Source of the DNA: JACRGC01 sp041305345
Lineage (GTDB): Archaea; Micrarchaeota; Micrarchaeia; Norongarragalinales; SBBD01
Assembly: GCA_041305345.1 (NCBI GenBank)
Contig: JBFYLP010000001.1
Location: 62,001-126,000, forward strand
Direction: 5' to 3'
Length of the DNA: 64,000 nt
Positions 49,781 through 59,421 of the stretch are shown in pieces; within the stretch, counting starts at the first letter, position 1, and each line of letters starts with the position of its first letter. Under the pieces are notes generated by a model. The model had not been told where the DNA came from and searched no databases. It saw only the letters and a program-made list of their open reading frames with translations. A program made the translations under genes and the position numbers.

Positions 49781-51088
49781 ATGGACCTTGGCGAGGGCAT
49801 CCGGCGTGCGCTTGGCCGCATAACCGGTGCCGCAATTGTGGATGAAAAAGCCATAAAGGAGCTGGTTAGGGAGCTGCAGCGCGTGCTGATTTCCAACGAT
49901 GTGAACGTGAAGCTCGTCTACGAGCTTACGAAGCGAATCGAGGAGAAGGCGATACGGGAAAAGAAGGCGGAAAACCTCAACCTCCGCGAGCACATAGTGA
50001 AGGTCGTTTACGACGAACTTGTTGCCATTCTGGGCGAGAAATACGAGCCGCAGCTAAGGAAGCAGAAAATACTCATATTGGGGCTTTTTGGCTCCGGAAA
50101 GACCACTTCAATTGCCAAACTCGCCAAATTCTACCAGGGCAAGGGGCTGAGGACGTGCGTCGTTGCAGGCGATGTGCACCGCCCGGCAGCAATCGAGCAG
50201 CTTTCGCAGCTTGCAGAGCAGGTGCACTGCGGCTTTTTTGCCGAGCGGGGGAAAAGCGCTGGCGAAATCGCCCTCGCATCCCAAAAACTTGAGGCGCAAT
50301 ACGACGTCCTGATATTCGATTCTGCCGGAAGGAGCGCGTTTGATGCGGAGCTTGCAGGCGAGCTTAAAAAAATCAACCAGCTCTTCAAACCCGATGAGAA
50401 ATACCTCGTGGTATCGGCGGATTTGGGGCAGGTCGCTGGGAAGCAGGCCGCCCAATTCAACGATGCAGTTGGGATAACTGGCGTCATTGTCACGAAAATG
50501 GATGGCAGCGGGAAGGGCGGCGGCGCCCTCTCCGCAGTGAAGGCAAGCAACTCGAGGGTCGCATTCGTTACCCTGGGCGAGAAGCCGGATGCATTCGAGG
50601 TGTTCGATGCTAAAAAGTTTGTTGCCCGCCTCGTTGGTTTTGCAGATTTGGATTCGCTGCTCTCGAAGGTGCAGGAGATATCCGACGAGGAGGCGATGAA
50701 GAAAGTGCTTGAGGAAGGGAAGCTCGATTATGAGACCTTCCTTGCGCAGATGCGCTCGATGAAGAAGATGGGCCCGCTAAAGCAGATCCTGCAGATGCTT
50801 GGGATGTACGACGTCCCGGAGGAGATGCTCCACCAATCCGAATCCAAGATGAAGGCATTCGAAGCTGCAGTTCTTAGCATGAGCAAGAAGGAGAGGAAGG
50901 AACCCGAACTCATGAAGAACCGCTCAAGGCAGGAGAGGGTTGCCGGCGGCGCGGGGCTCAAGGTCGATGACGTTCGCGAGCTGGTTTCGAATTTCGAGAA
51001 GATGCAAAAGCTGATGAAGGGGATGAAGGGCAACCGCGGCCTCATGAAAAGGTTCGGAAACATGCTGCCTCCAGGAATGAAACTCTAA
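49781..51088 (+). CDS. srp54: Signal recognition particle GTPase SRP54
   Basis: 435 residues from MDLGEGIRRALGRI. N domain, then G domain with P-loop LILGLFGSGKTTSIAKLA, DVHRPAAIEQL, FDSAGRSAFDAELAGEL and VTKMDGSGKGGGAL, then the Met-rich M domain (MRSMKKMGPLKQILQMLGM, NRGLMKRFGNMLPPGMKL) that binds signal peptides and SRP RNA. The P-loop has Phe where SRP54 normally has Gln (GLQGSGKTT), an unusual substitution. Upstream lies the structured region at 49.4-49.7 kb. Confidence 0.96.
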   Translation: MDLGEGIRRALGRITGAAIVDEKAIKELVRELQRVLISNDVNVKLVYELTKRIEEKAIREKKAENLNLREHIVKVVYDELVAILGEKYEPQLRKQKILILGLFGSGKTTSIAKLAKFYQGKGLRTCVVAGDVHRPAAIEQLSQLAEQVHCGFFAERGKSAGEIALASQKLEAQYDVLIFDSAGRSAFDAELAGELKKINQLFKPDEKYLVVSADLGQVAGKQAAQFNDAVGITGVIVTKMDGSGKGGGALSAVKASNSRVAFVTLGEKPDAFEVFDAKKFVARLVGFADLDSLLSKVQEISDEEAMKKVLEEGKLDYETFLAQMRSMKKMGPLKQILQMLGMYDVPEEMLHQSESKMKAFEAAVLSMSKKERKEPELMKNRSRQERVAGGAGLKVDDVRELVSNFEKMQKLMKGMKGNRGLMKRFGNMLPPGMKL

Positions 51089-51133
51089 GGGCCGTTTCAC
51101 GGGACCCAAAGCGCCTTGGAAATAACTGATTTT

Positions 51134-51271
51134 CTAAAAGCTGAAATTCCCAATTAGGTAGAATGCAAGCAGCACGAGGATCGCAAAATCAACCAGTGCC
51201 GGAAGCTTCACAGTCGTCCTTGCCATCATATACCCGATGAACAAGGCCATCGGCAGCGCCCAAGGATCCAT
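51134..51271 (-). CDS. 45-aa membrane microprotein
   Basis: Reading frame MDPWALPMALFIGYMMARTT followed by a hydrophobic stretch (LVDFAILVLLAFYLIG) and NFSF. The TATA-like ATAAAAATTAAAA lies 20-34 bp before the ATG, fitting a leaderless message. Two helices separated by a basic turn. No family known; coding potential is judged from the clean hydrophobic pattern and promoter. Confidence 0.5.
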   Translation of the reverse strand: MDPWALPMALFIGYMMARTTVKLPALVDFAILVLLAFYLIGNFSF

Positions 51272-51507
51272 GGTATATTTAGGCGCCGGCGGTTTTAATT
51301 TTTATGCCTAGGCGTGACCTACTGATTGGCGCCATTCGCCACCGGCGGTTTTTTTTATGCTTGGCCCGCCCAAAAGAAAGCAAGCGGAGCTTCACAAGTA
51401 TTTGAAATGCACTTAGCGCTTTCAAAACACGCTTCATCAAAGCAGCCTAAACGTACCTAATTAAAACCCTGTTTTTTCAATCTAATGCACCAATACTTGT
51501 GATTTTG
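51272..51507. other. Intergenic region with duplicated promoter-like element
   Basis: CCGGCGGTTTT plus a T-rich tract and ATGC occurs twice (about 51285 and 51344). Read on the - strand each copy gives GCAT-A-rich-CCGCCGG, that is, a TATA-like tract; the first serves the microprotein at 51134-51271. The right part is the leuS promoter region (AATTAAAACC near 51459). No gene seen. Confidence 0.35.
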
Positions 51508-54399
51508 ATGGCACTTGATTTCAGGGCAACCGAGCGCAAATGGCAAGAGGAGTGGCAGAAGGTGAGGCTGTTCGAGGCGGAAGTAGATGAACGAAGGCCC
51601 AAATTCCTAATCACCTTCCCCTATCCCTACCTCAACGGGAGCATGCATATAGGGCACAGCTACTCCTTCTTTCGGACGGATGCATATGCGCGCTACAAGC
51701 GGATGAAGGGCTTCAACGTGCTCTTCCCCCAGGGCTTCCACGCAACAGGGGAACCCATAATGGGCACTGTCGAAAGGCTTAGGAACAAAGACCGGGCGCA
51801 GATAGATAATTTCAGGAAGGCGGGCGCATCGGATGAGGACATTGCAAATTTCGCCAAGGGCCCCGAATACGTTGCAAAATTCTGGATGCAGCGGTGGATC
51901 GAGGACCTTAAGGCAGCTGGCGCATCAATCGATTGGAGGAGGAAGTTCATCACAACCGACCTCACGCCAACTTACTCACGCTTCATCGAATGGCAGTACA
52001 ATACGCTTCGGAAGAAGGGATATGTTGTGCAGGGCACGCATCCGGTGATCTATTGCCCTTACGACAAATCGCCAACTGGAGACCACGACCGCTACAAGGG
52101 CGAGGGCGAATCGCCCGTCGAATATGCAATCCTCAAATTCGAATTGCAAGGTGAAGGCCTCTTCCTGCCTTGCGCGACGCTTCGGCCCGAAACACTTTAC
52201 GGGGTCACGAACATCTGGCTCAACCCCGATGCAAAATACGTGAAGGCTACTATCGATGGCGAGGCGTGGCTGCTTTCGGAGAGCGCAGCAATCAAGCTAG
52301 CAGACCAGCAGCACGATGTGAAGGTCATATCTGAAATTCCCGGAAGGGAACTCATCGGCAGGAACTGCACCAACCGGATCTTGGGGGCAAGGCAAATTCC
52401 AATCTACCCCGCATCGTTCGTCCTGCCAAATCACGCAACCGGAGTTGTGATGAGCGTGCCGGGCCACGCACCATACGACTTCATCGCCCTAACGGATTTG
52501 AAGAAGGACGAGAAGCAGATCCTGGAATACAAACTCAACCGTGGGCAGCTTGAAGGGCTGGAGCCCCTATCCATAATCTCCCTTGAAGGTTACGGCGAAT
52601 TCCCGGCAGCGGAGGAATGCAAAAAAAGGGGGATAGGCTCCCAATCCGACCTGGAAAAGCTCGAGGCCGCAACAGCCGAAATCTACCGCAAAGAGTTCCA
52701 CACGGGCGTTTTGAAGCAGCAATTTGGAAAATTTGCCGGAATGAAGGTGATGGATGCAAAGCAGCCCCTTGGCGAATACTTCAAGACGCAGAACATCTCA
52801 TCTAGCATATGGGAAATGACCGGCGAGGTCGTATGCAGGTGCATGACCCCTTGCCACGTCAAAATATTGGAGAACCAGTGGTTCTTGAAATTCTCCGATG
52901 CAAAATGGAAGGATGCGGTTAAAAGCCATCTAAAGACGATGAAGATTTTCCCTAAGGATGCGCGGCTCCAGATGGAAAACACGATCGACTGGCTGCTAAA
53001 CAAGGCGTGCACCCGGAAGGGCGGGCTTGGCACGCATCTCCCCTGGGATCCGGAATGGAAGGTCGAGACGCTTTCCGACAGCACAATCTACATGGCATAT
53101 TATACCATCTCGAAATTCATCAACGAGAATGCCCTAACTCCCGAACAGCTGCCAGATGAATTGCTAGATTTCATTTTCCTAAACCAGGGCTTTGCGGAGC
53201 AATTGGTGAAGGAATACCACATCAAGATGGAGCTGCTTTCCGAGATGAAAAAGGAATTCGAATACTTCTACCCGGTCGACTTGCGGAATTCTGGCAAGGA
53301 TCTTTTGCAAAACCACCTCCTCTTCTTCCTCTTCCACCATGCGGCAATATTTGGGAGCCAACACCAGCCAAGGGGCATTTCCGTAAACGGGTACGTCACC
53401 GTCGAGGGAGAAAAGATGAGCAAAAGCAAGGGGAATTTCCTTCCGGTTAGGCAATTGCTCGAACAGCACGGCGCGGACCTTGTGCGCATCAACATCTGCG
53501 CAGCAGGAGAAAATCTCGATGACGCCGACTGGCGCACCGAGACGCTACGGACATATGCGAAGCTGCTGGAGTTCCTGGATGATTCGGCCAATTCGCTTCT
53601 TTCATCGCAGTACGGTGGCGCCTTGTTCCAAAGGTCAGAAAAGCTGCTCCAAAGCACGCTTGAGAGAAGCACCAAGCTTGCAGTCGAGGCGATGGAAGGG
53701 CTTTACTTCCGCACTGCGGTGCACCATATCGCATTCGAGGGAATAGACGGCCTTAGGAAGTATTTGTCCCTCCGGGGGAAGGATGCAAATCCAGAACTCG
53801 TGAAAGCGTCTTTGGAGAAAATCGTGCTTCTCCTATGCCCCTTCACGCCCCATTTCTCCGAGGAAATCTGGCACAGGCTCGGCAACGTCTCATTCTGCTC
53901 CATTTCCCCATATCCTATTGCAGATGAATCAAAGATCAGCGAAGTGCTTGAAGAGGAGGAGCATTACCTTGGAGTGCTCCAATCAGACCTGCAAAAGATC
54001 ATAGGGCTTAAGGGCAAGCCGAGGGAAATACGCATTTTTGTTGCCGAGGAGTGGAAGCGCTCTCTCCTAAAACTTGCGCTCCTATCAGCTGCAGGCGAAA
54101 AAAGGCTCGATCTTCCGGTGCTAATCAAGCAGGCGATTTCGGACCCCGCCTATAAGCCCCATGCAAATGAAATCCCCAAATTCCTGCAGGCGCTTGGGAA
54201 GACGATAAACCACTACAAGGAAGGCCAGCTTCCCCAATTCGATGAGTTCTCCCTTCTCCTCGAAAGTGCAATAATGCTTGGCAAGAAATTCGAATGTGGC
54301 TTTGAGATCCTATCCGCTGAGAACGCGCAAGGCAAGGATCCGGAAAACAAGGCCGCAAGGGCGCTGCCATTCAAGCCGGCAATATACCTTCTCAAGTAG
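51508..54399 (+). CDS. leuS: Leucyl-tRNA synthetase
   Basis: 963 residues, archaeal/eukaryotic type. Class I motifs: YPYLNGSMHIGHSYSF (HIGH) and EKMSKSKGNFLPV (KMSKS). The editing domain insertion (CATLRPETLYGVTNIWLN, GHAPYDFIALTDL) follows, then the anticodon-binding helical domain and the C-terminal extension. ATG chosen over a GTG three codons upstream. Monocistronic, with a hairpin terminator downstream. Confidence 0.97.
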   Translation: MALDFRATERKWQEEWQKVRLFEAEVDERRPKFLITFPYPYLNGSMHIGHSYSFFRTDAYARYKRMKGFNVLFPQGFHATGEPIMGTVERLRNKDRAQIDNFRKAGASDEDIANFAKGPEYVAKFWMQRWIEDLKAAGASIDWRRKFITTDLTPTYSRFIEWQYNTLRKKGYVVQGTHPVIYCPYDKSPTGDHDRYKGEGESPVEYAILKFELQGEGLFLPCATLRPETLYGVTNIWLNPDAKYVKATIDGEAWLLSESAAIKLADQQHDVKVISEIPGRELIGRNCTNRILGARQIPIYPASFVLPNHATGVVMSVPGHAPYDFIALTDLKKDEKQILEYKLNRGQLEGLEPLSIISLEGYGEFPAAEECKKRGIGSQSDLEKLEAATAEIYRKEFHTGVLKQQFGKFAGMKVMDAKQPLGEYFKTQNISSSIWEMTGEVVCRCMTPCHVKILENQWFLKFSDAKWKDAVKSHLKTMKIFPKDARLQMENTIDWLLNKACTRKGGLGTHLPWDPEWKVETLSDSTIYMAYYTISKFINENALTPEQLPDELLDFIFLNQGFAEQLVKEYHIKMELLSEMKKEFEYFYPVDLRNSGKDLLQNHLLFFLFHHAAIFGSQHQPRGISVNGYVTVEGEKMSKSKGNFLPVRQLLEQHGADLVRINICAAGENLDDADWRTETLRTYAKLLEFLDDSANSLLSSQYGGALFQRSEKLLQSTLERSTKLAVEAMEGLYFRTAVHHIAFEGIDGLRKYLSLRGKDANPELVKASLEKIVLLLCPFTPHFSEEIWHRLGNVSFCSISPYPIADESKISEVLEEEEHYLGVLQSDLQKIIGLKGKPREIRIFVAEEWKRSLLKLALLSAAGEKRLDLPVLIKQAISDPAYKPHANEIPKFLQALGKTINHYKEGQLPQFDEFSLLLESAIMLGKKFECGFEILSAENAQGKDPENKAARALPFKPAIYLLK

Positions 54400-54402
54400 G
54401 TT

Positions 54403-54444
54403 GGGTTTTAAAGCGATCTCAACTATTTTTACCGCTTTAAACCC
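54403..54444 (+). terminator. Hairpin terminator after leuS
   Basis: GGGTTTTAAAGCG pairs with CGCTTTAAACCC across a 17-nt loop containing a T-run, a few bases after the leuS stop. Confidence 0.6.
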
Positions 54445-54747
54445 CCATCGTGCATCGACCTTCCTTTGGGCAATTATCGCTTGTTGCACGTGCTGCGCTT
54501 ATATAGGCTATTTAAGGAAGACGTTTTTTGGCCAATGAAACCCCCACTACTTAGTAACAAAACCGCAAAAAAGCAACCTATTTATATCCCCTCAAACAAT
54601 TATTCCTACTTGGAAATACGGAGAAGTTACGCTTTGAATATTCTTTATTGGACCAAAAACAGGTTGAATTAGGTCTTTTTTTAAAAAAGGAGGAAAAATC
54701 AGGCTGCTTTTCCATTTTCCGGAAATTTTTAACGTGAATTTGGAATC
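54445..54747 (+). promoter_or_regulatory. Upstream region of the glycogen operon
   Basis: No gene seen. Contains a CACGTG site (GTTGCACGTGCTGC, 54483-54496) next to a TATA-like CTTATATAGG (54498-54507), and a second TATA-like CCTATTTATATCCC (54583-54596). Either would give a long leader to the ATG at 54748. The CACGTG site resembles the motif clustered at 26.4-26.8 kb. Confidence 0.4.
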
Positions 54748-55992
54748 ATGGCACTCCGCATCGCAATGTTAGGCTGGGAGTTCCCACCTTTTATCAGCGG
54801 AGGCCTTGGCGTTCATTGCTTCGAACTTACAAAAGCGCTGGGAGAGAAAGGGCTGTTCATTGATTTCTATATGCCCAAATCGAACCCGGTGCCGAAATCC
54901 TCCCATCCGAACGTTCGGATCATACCCGTCGACTATTCGTCCTTCGAGGGAGAGGTTGATTTCGCCGATGCGGAGTTCGGGCCGTATTTCAAGTTCCTCA
55001 AGCTGAAGGCGGGCGAGAACACCGAAGCTGGGGAGGCCTCCACCGATGAAAGCTACGGCCTTAACTTCTTCGAGGCAGTTGGCAGGTACAATTTCCTCGT
55101 TGCGAAACTCGTGCAGCTTCGGAACAAGCGCGCAAAGTACGACGTCATACACTGCCACGACTGGATTACCGCAAAGGCCGGAATGGACGCCTCGAGGCGG
55201 ATTGGCAGGCCTCTTGTCTTCACATTCCACAGCACCGAGTACGACCGTACCGCAAACCTATCCCCCTTCGATTGGATTGTTGCAATAGAGCGCGAAGTCG
55301 GCCAGAGGGCAAACCGCGTCATTGCCGTAAGCAACATGACCAAGAACCAGGTGACCTCCCGCTTCCAGATACCGGCCGAAAAGGTCACTGTCGTTTACAA
55401 CGGCATTGACCTTACGAAATTCCGCTCGCGGGTGAAAAAAGAGCACTTTGGCATCAAGGAAAAGGTCGTGCTCTTCCACGGGAGGCTTAGCATCCAGAAA
55501 GGCCCCGACTTCTTCCTCAAGGCAGCTGCAAAGGTCCTCCAGAAGGAAAGGGACGTGAAGTTCATCGTTTCGGGGAAGGGCGACATGCTCCCCCAGCTCG
55601 TCAACGAGGCGATTTCCCTTGGCATCATCGACAAGGTGATGTTCACCGGCTACATCGAGGAGGAAAAGCTTGCTTATTTGTATGCGATTGCGGATGCATA
55701 TGTCCTTCCGTCGGTTTCGGAGCCCTTTGGCCTAACAGTTCTGGAAGCGATGGCAAATGGCGTTCCCGTAATCGTAAGCAAGAGCACTGGGATTTCGGAA
55801 GTCGTCAACCATTGCCTGCGCGTCGATTTCTGGGACGTGAACGAGATGGCCAATAAGATTTTGGCCGTACTGAAATACGCCGAATTGAAGGAGATGCTAG
55901 GCAACGGCGCAAGGGAGGAAGCGAAACACTTCAGCTGGCAGAAAACAGCCGAGGAGACAAAACACGTTTATGAGGCCGCATCGGGCAGATGA
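54748..55992 (+). CDS. Glycogen/starch synthase-like GT-B glycosyltransferase
   Basis: 414 residues, GT4/GT5 fold. N-terminal LGWEFPPFISGGLGVHCFELTKAL is the acceptor-side signature of glycogen synthases; YDVIHCHDWITAKAGM and the C-terminal donor loop PSVSEPFGLTVLEAMANGVPVIVSKSTGISEVV with the E-x7-E pattern bind the nucleotide sugar. Likely extends alpha-1,4-glucan. First gene of the glucan operon. Confidence 0.88.
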   Translation: MALRIAMLGWEFPPFISGGLGVHCFELTKALGEKGLFIDFYMPKSNPVPKSSHPNVRIIPVDYSSFEGEVDFADAEFGPYFKFLKLKAGENTEAGEASTDESYGLNFFEAVGRYNFLVAKLVQLRNKRAKYDVIHCHDWITAKAGMDASRRIGRPLVFTFHSTEYDRTANLSPFDWIVAIEREVGQRANRVIAVSNMTKNQVTSRFQIPAEKVTVVYNGIDLTKFRSRVKKEHFGIKEKVVLFHGRLSIQKGPDFFLKAAAKVLQKERDVKFIVSGKGDMLPQLVNEAISLGIIDKVMFTGYIEEEKLAYLYAIADAYVLPSVSEPFGLTVLEAMANGVPVIVSKSTGISEVVNHCLRVDFWDVNEMANKILAVLKYAELKEMLGNGAREEAKHFSWQKTAEETKHVYEAASGR

Positions 55993-56053
55993 AAATAGAA
56001 AAAAATGATTCCGAGGAAAAAATTCAGCTGAAAGGTGGGGGCCCGTCCGGAAA

Positions 56054-56470
56054 ATGCCATATCCCCCCTTAAGAAAAAAGGTAGATGTTTTGAGGAAAAA
56101 CCAAAGGGCAAGACAGGGTGAAGTAGCAAGGGAAGTTGGCGCCATTTCCCAAAACCTCGACCTCGAGGGCTTCCTCTCCCCTACTTCTGAAAAGAAAAGC
56201 TTCCACCTCCTGCTCTCGATCCTCCTTGGTATCTCGTTCCTCTTGATCTATTCGGCAGCGCAGATGGAAAACATCGCACTTTACTGGATTTCCTTCTCCA
56301 GCTTCATCCTCCTAAGCTTCCCCGCATTCCTCCTCTGGCAGGGATACGGCATCCAAGCCCTCTCAAACGAGGGAATCCCCTTCGCCGTTTTTTCGGTCCT
56401 TCTTGAAACGATCTGGCTTTACCTTCTCGCGTGCGCTTTCGCATTGATGCTAAAAAAAGGTGCAAGATAA
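56054..56470 (+). CDS. Membrane protein in glycogen operon (138 aa)
   Basis: Basic cytoplasmic N-terminus (KKVDVLRKNQRARQGEVARE), then four helices in two pairs (FHLLLSILLGISFLLIYSAA, ALYWISFSSFILLSFPAFLL, IPFAVFSVLLETIWLYLLA). Its TAA overlaps the ATG of the GH57 gene, so translation is coupled. No family known; might tether glucan enzymes to the membrane. Confidence 0.65.
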   Translation: MPYPPLRKKVDVLRKNQRARQGEVAREVGAISQNLDLEGFLSPTSEKKSFHLLLSILLGISFLLIYSAAQMENIALYWISFSSFILLSFPAFLLWQGYGIQALSNEGIPFAVFSVLLETIWLYLLACAFALMLKKGAR

Positions 56471-57813
56471 TGGCCTCAATTTGCATGTATTTCCACATCC
56501 ACCAGCCGATCCGGCTAAACAAGTATTCTCTATTCCATTCCCCCGGGCAAGACCTCCAGGCCCTTTATTTCAACGACCATATGAACCACCACTATTTTGA
56601 GAAGGCGAAGCACAAGTGCTACGACCCGACAAACAGGCTTCTCCTGCGCCTTATCGAGGAAAATTTCGGCAGGTTCAGTTTCAGCTACAGCGTGACTGGA
56701 ACGTTCATCGAGCAGGCCCGAAAATTCAAGGCGGGAAGGGATGTTGTCGAATCCCTCCAGCAGCTCTCCTCGACCAACAGGGTCGAATTCATCGACGAGA
56801 CATACTACCATTCCCTTGCGAGCCTGTATGCCAACCTTGACGATTTCGAGGAGCAGGTGCAGATGCATAACGGCCTCATACGCGACACGTTTGGCCAGTC
56901 GCCTAGGGTCTTTAGGAATACTGAAGTCATCTATAGCAACCGCATTGCTTCCGCAGTCGAGTCCCTAGGCTACCGGGGCATCCTAACCGAAGGGATCGAC
57001 TGGGTGCTTGGCTGGCGCTCCCCAAATCACGTCTATCGGAATCTCAACGGAAAGCTCAAAGTGCTCCTTCGGAATTACAAGCTAAGCGACGACATAGGCT
57101 ATAGGTTCTCCGCAAGATGGTGGCCCGAATGGCCCCTCACTGCGGACAAATATGCATCGTGGCTATCAGCTGCAGATGGGGAAACCATAAACATCTTCAT
57201 GGATTATGAGACCTTCGGGGAACACCACTGGCACGATTCTGGAATATTGGAATTCCTCCGGCACCTGCCTTCCGAGGCGCTAAGGCACCCAAATCTCTCA
57301 TTCAAGACGTGTTCCGAAACCCTCGATGCCTACGAACCGGTTGGGGAAATTGACGTTCCATACAACCTTTCGTGGGCCGATATGGAAAGGGATGTTTCCG
57401 CGTGGCTTGGCAATTCGATCCAGCACGCCTGCTTTAGGCAGCTTGAAGCGCTTTCCCCAAAAGTCAAGCGCATAGGCGACCCAAGCCTCCTCCACACCTA
57501 CCGCCTCCTCCAGACATCGGACCATCTTTATTATCTGTGCACGAAGAGCTGGGCTGATGGGGACGTGCACAAGCACTTCTCGCCCTACAAGGAGAATACG
57601 CCCTACGATAATTTCATCAACTATATGAACATCCTGCAGGACTTCCGAATGCAGGTGGATAAAAGGCTCGAGGAAATCGAGAACGAGCGCGTCCGCAAGT
57701 TCGCAGCTGAAAGGATGATATCCACGAGGGCTGCATTCGATGGGGAACAGAACTCAAATGGGGAAGGGGGCGATTTGCAAATTGCCTTTGAAAAAAATGC
57801 GACAGGGGTCTGA
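56470..57813 (+). CDS. GH57 alpha-amylase-type glycoside hydrolase
   Basis: 447 residues. Family GH57 motifs: FHIHQPIR (residues 8-15), FRNTEVIYSN with the nucleophile Glu152, GILTEGIDWVLGWR, and IFMDYETFGEHH with the acid/base Asp245. Cuts or rearranges alpha-1,4-glucan inside the cell (no signal peptide). Flanked on both sides by glycogen-synthase-like genes, so most likely mobilises or trims stored glucan. Confidence 0.92.
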   Translation: MASICMYFHIHQPIRLNKYSLFHSPGQDLQALYFNDHMNHHYFEKAKHKCYDPTNRLLLRLIEENFGRFSFSYSVTGTFIEQARKFKAGRDVVESLQQLSSTNRVEFIDETYYHSLASLYANLDDFEEQVQMHNGLIRDTFGQSPRVFRNTEVIYSNRIASAVESLGYRGILTEGIDWVLGWRSPNHVYRNLNGKLKVLLRNYKLSDDIGYRFSARWWPEWPLTADKYASWLSAADGETINIFMDYETFGEHHWHDSGILEFLRHLPSEALRHPNLSFKTCSETLDAYEPVGEIDVPYNLSWADMERDVSAWLGNSIQHACFRQLEALSPKVKRIGDPSLLHTYRLLQTSDHLYYLCTKSWADGDVHKHFSPYKENTPYDNFINYMNILQDFRMQVDKRLEEIENERVRKFAAERMISTRAAFDGEQNSNGEGGDLQIAFEKNATGV

Positions 57814-57819
57814 TGAGAT

Positions 57820-59370
57820 ATGAAAAAAGTATTATTCCTTGTGACGGAACTCCAAAAACCGGTCGGCGGCCTCCACCGCTACACCTCCGAACTGCTGGTT
57901 GCCTGGAGGAAGGCCATCCAGGATAGGCAAACCGAATTCGAGCCGATCGTAATTTCGATTAGGGATTCCGCAGTCCCCCTCTCCGACCTGCGCTTCTCAT
58001 CGGAGTATGGCGATTTCATGCATCAGCATCCAAACATACTTGTTTATGAGGGCATCCGTGCGGGCGAGCGGTGCATCTTCCTTGAAAGCGCCCTTCCCGA
58101 AGAGGAGAGGAATGCGCTTCACGCCGATCTTTGGATGAAATACAGAATCAAGAGCCACAAGACGGCCGGATGGGGCTTCTATGACACTTTAAGCGCATAC
58201 TGGCACTCCGTGCCGCAATTTGCAGAGTTCCTCCAAAAGAAGAGGAAGGAAAACATCGCACTAATTGATGCACAGGACTGGCTTGCATTCCCTGCGGGTT
58301 TCCTTAGCCGTGAGAAGCTCGGCAGGCCCCTTAACTGCCGCTTCCATTCGGGCGAATTTGGAAGGAGCCTTGGCCATCCCGACTTCGATGCACCGCCTGT
58401 TCTCATCGAGGCAGCTGCATTGCAGGAGGCGGATTTCATCCAAGGCGTATCGGTGCACGAGGCGCAATTCGAAATTTATAACCTGCTTCCCCACAAGCAG
58501 AACATGCGCGAGGAACTTTCGCGCTTTCAGACAAAGAAATGGCTCGACTACCAGCTTTGGAAGGAGGAAAAATTCGAGGATTTCCTCCTCTACGAGGCGG
58601 GCACCGACCTTGAAATACTCTCCGAAAACGTTGCTGGCATAACCAACGGGATCATCCTGGATAGCTGGCAGAAGGTATCGCTTGAAAACATTAAGGCTGG
58701 CAGGGCGGTTCTCCAAAAGGCGCTCCCGAAAAAGGACAAGTACGTGCTTTTCATCGGCCGTGCAGAGTACAGGAAGGGAATCGATGTGCTCATACAGGCA
58801 TTCGCGCAGCTTAAGCGCACAGGAAGGATGAATGTGGGGCTCGTGATAGCAAGCAACCTTGCAAAGGATGAGTACGAGCGCTATTTTTCCACCATTGCAA
58901 AACTCAAGCTCGAGAACGATGTTGCGATCTATAGCGGCTGGCTCCAGGAGGAGACCAAGAAGGGCCTCTTCTGCTCATCCGATGTGATTGCGCTTCCCTC
59001 GCTTTATGAGCCCTTTGGGCTTGTGACTCTTGAAGTGTATGCAGCCGACATGGCCTGTGGCATACACGGCCTTTCGGGCCCCATTGCGGTTGTTGGAGAC
59101 ACCGGCGGAATGAGCGAGGTCGTGCGCAACGGAGTCAACGGATTCAAGGTGCCAATGGAGGAGGACCGCTTCGACCTCAACCCCGCGTTCCTTGCGCGCA
59201 TCCTAAGGATCGCCCTTCAAAGCGAGGACCTGAAGAAGAAGATAACCCTTGGCGCCTCCGAACGCGTCCAGCAGCGCTTTTTCGACTGGGGCTTCATCGT
59301 GCAGAAGGTGTTTGAGATCTACAGGAAGGCGGAAAAGAACTACGAGACTTTCGTCAAGGACACGGGATGA
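57820..59370 (+). CDS. Second glycogen synthase-like GT-B glycosyltransferase
   Basis: 516 residues. VLFLVTELQKPVGGLHRYTSEL at the N-terminus, LIDAQDWLAFPAGFL, and donor-site SLYEPFGLVTLEVYAADMAC with GDTGGMSEVVRNGVNGFKVP. Longer than the first synthase by an insertion around residues 60-130 and 225-270. Six bases after the GH57 gene. The two synthases may differ in donor (UDP- or ADP-glucose) or in chain initiation versus elongation; the sequence does not decide. Confidence 0.85.
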   Translation: MKKVLFLVTELQKPVGGLHRYTSELLVAWRKAIQDRQTEFEPIVISIRDSAVPLSDLRFSSEYGDFMHQHPNILVYEGIRAGERCIFLESALPEEERNALHADLWMKYRIKSHKTAGWGFYDTLSAYWHSVPQFAEFLQKKRKENIALIDAQDWLAFPAGFLSREKLGRPLNCRFHSGEFGRSLGHPDFDAPPVLIEAAALQEADFIQGVSVHEAQFEIYNLLPHKQNMREELSRFQTKKWLDYQLWKEEKFEDFLLYEAGTDLEILSENVAGITNGIILDSWQKVSLENIKAGRAVLQKALPKKDKYVLFIGRAEYRKGIDVLIQAFAQLKRTGRMNVGLVIASNLAKDEYERYFSTIAKLKLENDVAIYSGWLQEETKKGLFCSSDVIALPSLYEPFGLVTLEVYAADMACGIHGLSGPIAVVGDTGGMSEVVRNGVNGFKVPMEEDRFDLNPAFLARILRIALQSEDLKKKITLGASERVQQRFFDWGFIVQKVFEIYRKAEKNYETFVKDTG

Positions 59371-59421
59371 GGCAAATTCGCTTTTGATGAATTCGAAATT
59401 TTTTTGGAAATGGGTGATGAC

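Noticed and set aside
54466..54672. 68-aa frame in the spacer before the glycogen operon
   Set aside because: Overlaps two TATA-like boxes, ends without relation to the operon and shows no domain or good ribosome-binding site.
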